A stretch of 20,650 nucleotides of DNA from Firmicutes bacterium CAG:631 (lineage in GTDB: Bacteria > Bacillota_I > Bacilli_A > RFN20 > CAG-631): assembly GCA_000433015.1 (NCBI GenBank), contig HF998021.1:12552-33201 (forward strand), written 5' to 3'. Numbering within the stretch: the stretch's first letter is position 1; each line of letters opens with the position of its first letter. The notes below the pieces were generated by a model. The model saw nothing but the letters and a program-made list of their open reading frames with translations. It was not told where the DNA came from and ran no database searches. Shown here piece by piece: positions 15,105-20,650 of the stretch. The position numbers and the translations under genes are program-made.

Positions 15105-15133
15105 AAAGGCCTTTGTTTTTCAAAGGCTCTTTT
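15105..15133. terminator. Bidirectional terminator between hflX and the GNAT gene
   Basis: Stem GCCTTTG (15109-15115), five-T loop, CAAAGGC (15121-15127), with A-rich left and T-rich right flanks. It starts directly after the hflX stop; the leftward gene ends in its right flank. Confidence 0.82.
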
Positions 15134-15584
15134 AATTTAAAATATATTGATAAACACGCATGCTTTGTTTTTCATTGTCCTCTATGGTTGTGATATATTT
15201 CCAATTTAATTTTTCATAAAAAGAAGTATGATTGGTTAAAAGAAAAAGTTGTTTGATTCCTTTTTGTTGCATATCTTTTATAATGAATTGAATTAAATGT
15301 GTCGCTAATTTTTGATTTCGGTATTTTTTTTGGACATATAAAGCACATAAATTGGGACAAAATTCATGATATGGATGAAAATCGTTTTCAATCACTCCAG
15401 CACCAGCTAAAATGGTTTGATTGGAATCAAGAAGAATGTACCATTCTGGAATAGGAGAATTTACACTATCAAGCATACTTTTTTGATATTCTTCTTTTTT
15501 AATTTTCCATTTTTTAGAAAACCATAAAGCTGCTTTTAAAATCCAATTTGGTTGTTCACTAATTTTGATGATTTGGTAGTTCAT
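15132..15584 (-). CDS. GNAT-family N-acetyltransferase
   Basis: A 150-aa protein with the GNAT fold. A central strand and acetyl-CoA loop are visible at about 82-98 (ALYVQKKYRNQKLATHL, where RNQKLA takes the place of the usual R/QxxGxG/A pyrophosphate-binding loop). The following helix and the C-terminal FYEKLNWKY segment typical of GNATs also fit. The acceptor substrate cannot be told. The Gly of the loop is replaced by Gln-Lys, which is tolerated in some members. It begins one base after the ligA stop with only a weak GCGGAT ribosome site, so translation probably depends on ligA. Third gene of the pcrA-ligA unit. Confidence 0.85.
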   Translation of the reverse strand: MNYQIIKISEQPNWILKAALWFSKKWKIKKEEYQKSMLDSVNSPIPEWYILLDSNQTILAGAGVIENDFHPYHEFCPNLCALYVQKKYRNQKLATHLIQFIIKDMQQKGIKQLFLLTNHTSFYEKLNWKYITTIEDNEKQSMRVYQYILN

Positions 15585-15585
15585 T

Positions 15586-19732
<4,147 letters not shown>

Positions 19733-19744
19733 AAACCACCTTTA

Positions 19745-19774
19745 GAAAAAAGAAGAGTAGGAGCTCCTACTCTT
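19745..19774 (-). terminator. Strong hairpin terminator between the 40-aa gene and pcrA
   Basis: Perfect palindrome with half-site AAGAGTAGGAG and its exact complement (19753-19774), followed on the minus strand by CTTTTTTC. It is 18 bases past the small-gene stop and ends 2 bases before the pcrA AAAGGTGG. A T8 run on the other side makes it strong on the plus strand too, where no gene ends. Confidence 0.82.
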
Positions 19775-19792
19775 TTTTTTCTCCTTTTTACT

Positions 19793-19915
19793 TTATTTTG
19801 TCTTTTGATTTGGAGTGCTTTCAGTTGGTTTTTCTACCGTTTTTGTTGGTTCGGTTGCTTTTGGTTCTTCAACCTTTTTTTCTTTTCTTTTAAAAATTTT
19901 TTTGAAAAATTCCAT
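19793..19915 (-). CDS. Small basic/amphipathic protein, 40 aa, unknown function
   Basis: A short gene with good expression signals: extended -10 promoter, AAAAAGGAGAG ribosome site 7-8 bases before ATG 19915, TAA stop, then a terminator hairpin. The product starts MEFFKKIFKRKEKK, in which Phe3, Phe4, Ile7 and Phe8 fall on one helix face and lysines on the other, as in membrane-binding amphipathic helices. The rest (about 15-40) is rich in Pro, Thr, Glu and Lys and looks disordered. I recognise no family. The signals argue for a real gene; the alternative is a leader peptide controlling read-through into pcrA. The opposite-strand frame here is low-complexity and has no such signals. Confidence 0.65.
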   Translation of the reverse strand: MEFFKKIFKRKEKKVEEPKATEPTKTVEKPTESTPNQKTK

Positions 19916-19934
19916 CAGTTTTCTCTCCTTTTTT

Positions 19935-19963
19935 AGTATATCATATTTAGCCCTAACTTTAAA
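19935..19963 (-). promoter_or_regulatory. Promoter of the 40-aa gene (and probably pcrA-ligA by read-through)
   Basis: Minus strand TTTAAA (19963-19958), 17 bp, extended -10 TGA-TATACT (19943-19935). Predicted start near 19928, within the AAGGAGAG ribosome site; leader about 13 nt. Confidence 0.65.
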
Positions 19964-20030
19964 GATGACACTTTAAAAAACTTGAAGATATACATTACAA
20001 CGTATGCATAAGCCCTGTCTTTTTAGAACC

Positions 20031-20060
20031 TTACTCAATTTTTATATAAAAATTAAGTAA
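20031..20060. promoter_or_regulatory. 30-bp near-perfect palindrome upstream of plsX
   Basis: Left half TTACTCAATTTTTAT pairs with the following 15 bases at 14 of 15 positions, with no spacer. It ends about 26 bp before the plsX -10, immediately upstream of where a -35 would lie. Candidate operator for a dimeric regulator; it does not match the FapR or FabT sites as I know them. No U tract, so not a terminator. Confidence 0.45.
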
Positions 20061-20083
20061 AATGTCCCAAAAAGATAAAAATA

Positions 20084-20092
20084 TGCTATACT
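20084..20092 (+). promoter_or_regulatory. plsX promoter (extended -10)
   Basis: TGC-TATACT with no good -35 hexamer at 17 bp. Predicted start near 20099, three bases before GAGGTGA (20102-20108); leader about 15 nt. Confidence 0.6.
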
Positions 20093-20113
20093 AACTTATA
20101 CGAGGTGAAAACA

Positions 20114-20650
20114 ATGATTAAATTAGCTGTCGATGCTATGGGTGGGGACCTTGGTAGTAGCATTGTTGTACAAGCCGTGTTAAATTATTTAAAAACAAAT
20201 AACGATGTTGAATTTCATGTGGTTGGAAAATTAGAAGAATTAAAACTTTTAGAAGGGAAAGCCATTTTATATGATGCCAAAGATGTTATGGGGATGGAAG
20301 ATGGGGCTTTAACGATATTGCGTAAAAAAGAAACCAGTATGAATAAGGCTGTTGAACTTGTAGCAAATGGGACTTGTGATGGCATTGTTAGTTGTGGTTC
20401 TACAGGTGCATTTTTAACTTTATCTACTTTAAAAGTAAAATTAATTCCTAATGTAAAAAGAGCAGCATTAGGAACTTTATTTCCAACTATTGATCCAGAT
20501 AAATTTGTTTTTATGTTAGATTTAGGAGCAAATAATGAAAATAATGGAGAACAAATTGCCCAATTTGCTGAAATGGGGCAAATCGTTTACCAAAGTCTTT
20601 TTGATAAAAAAGATGTCGCTGTTTATTTGTTATCCAATGGATCGGAAGAT
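20114..20650 (+). CDS. plsX: Phosphate acyltransferase PlsX, N-terminal part (3' end outside window)
   Basis: Converts acyl-ACP to acyl-phosphate, the first step in phosphatidic acid synthesis in most Gram-positives; a peripheral membrane enzyme. 179 residues are present, beginning IKLAVDAMGGDLGS, the hallmark of PlsX. MNKAVELVANG near 77-87, VSCGSTGAFL near 93-102 and MLDLGANNEN near 135-144 (usual form VLDVGANVD) are also recognisable. The frame is open to the window edge. ATG 20114 follows GAGGTGA. It has its own promoter, preceded by a long palindrome, and is divergent from the 40-aa gene. Fatty-acid genes usually follow plsX, but they would lie outside this window. Confidence 0.96.
   Translation, partial: MIKLAVDAMGGDLGSSIVVQAVLNYLKTNNDVEFHVVGKLEELKLLEGKAILYDAKDVMGMEDGALTILRKKETSMNKAVELVANGTCDGIVSCGSTGAFLTLSTLKVKLIPNVKRAALGTLFPTIDPDKFVFMLDLGANNENNGEQIAQFAEMGQIVYQSLFDKKDVAVYLLSNGSED

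Noticed and set aside
19964..20030. Possible small RNA in the 40-aa gene/plsX intergenic space (repeats of ACTTTAAA and AGCCCT)
   Set aside because: The repeats are short and degenerate, with no terminator hairpin or clear promoter pointing into a separate transcript.

Overview
The window comes from an AT-rich, low-GC Gram-positive-type bacterium. Shine-Dalgarno sites are AGGAGG/AGGTGA and most promoters have an extended -10 element. TGA is a stop here (birA and the HAD phosphatase gene end with it), so this is not a Mycoplasma-type TGA=Trp code. The gene content (Na+-pumping decarboxylase, PEP carboxykinase, pcrA-ligA, hflX, plsX, a DUF6512-like membrane protein) suggests an anaerobic, fermentative member of the Erysipelotrichia or deep Bacilli/Mollicutes-like lineages. 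That placement is inference; no rRNA is present. No tRNA, rRNA, CRISPR array, insertion sequence or prophage gene was seen. Most genes are housekeeping.

Region 1 (1-6115) is a biotin and oxaloacetate module. The 3' end of bioY (biotin uptake) faces birA (biotin-protein ligase). Upstream of birA, on the same strand, lies a five-gene operon: pckA, oadA, oadG, a free biotin-carrier gene and oadB. PEP carboxykinase makes or consumes oxaloacetate. The OadA/carrier/OadG/OadB complex decarboxylates oxaloacetate to pyruvate while pumping Na+ out. BirA charges the carrier with biotin and BioY supplies the biotin. No biotin synthesis or biotin carboxylase gene is seen.

Region 2 (6116-7440) is a control region with a perfect 22-bp palindrome, then a HAD phosphatase and family I inorganic pyrophosphatase in an overlapping pair. 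A bidirectional terminator closes it.

Region 3 (7439-10479) is a leftward pair, pepF followed by an intact EPSP-synthase-fold protein in which essentially all catalytic residues are replaced. This is the strongest oddity of the window.

Region 4 (10567-15133) holds a Ca2+-type P-ATPase, a DUF6512-like membrane protein and the GTPase HflX.

Region 5 (15132-19963) is a leftward group: a 40-aa basic/amphipathic small protein, a terminator hairpin, then pcrA, ligA and a GNAT acetyltransferase. The window ends in plsX, whose promoter is preceded by a 30-bp near-perfect palindrome.

Two themes cut across the window. Five promoters share an extended -10 so close to the Shine-Dalgarno that the predicted mRNAs begin at or just before it (leaders of about 10-16 nt). 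Terminators are packed into coding sequence or into the leader of the next gene, and the birA promoter appears to fire from inside the operon terminator.
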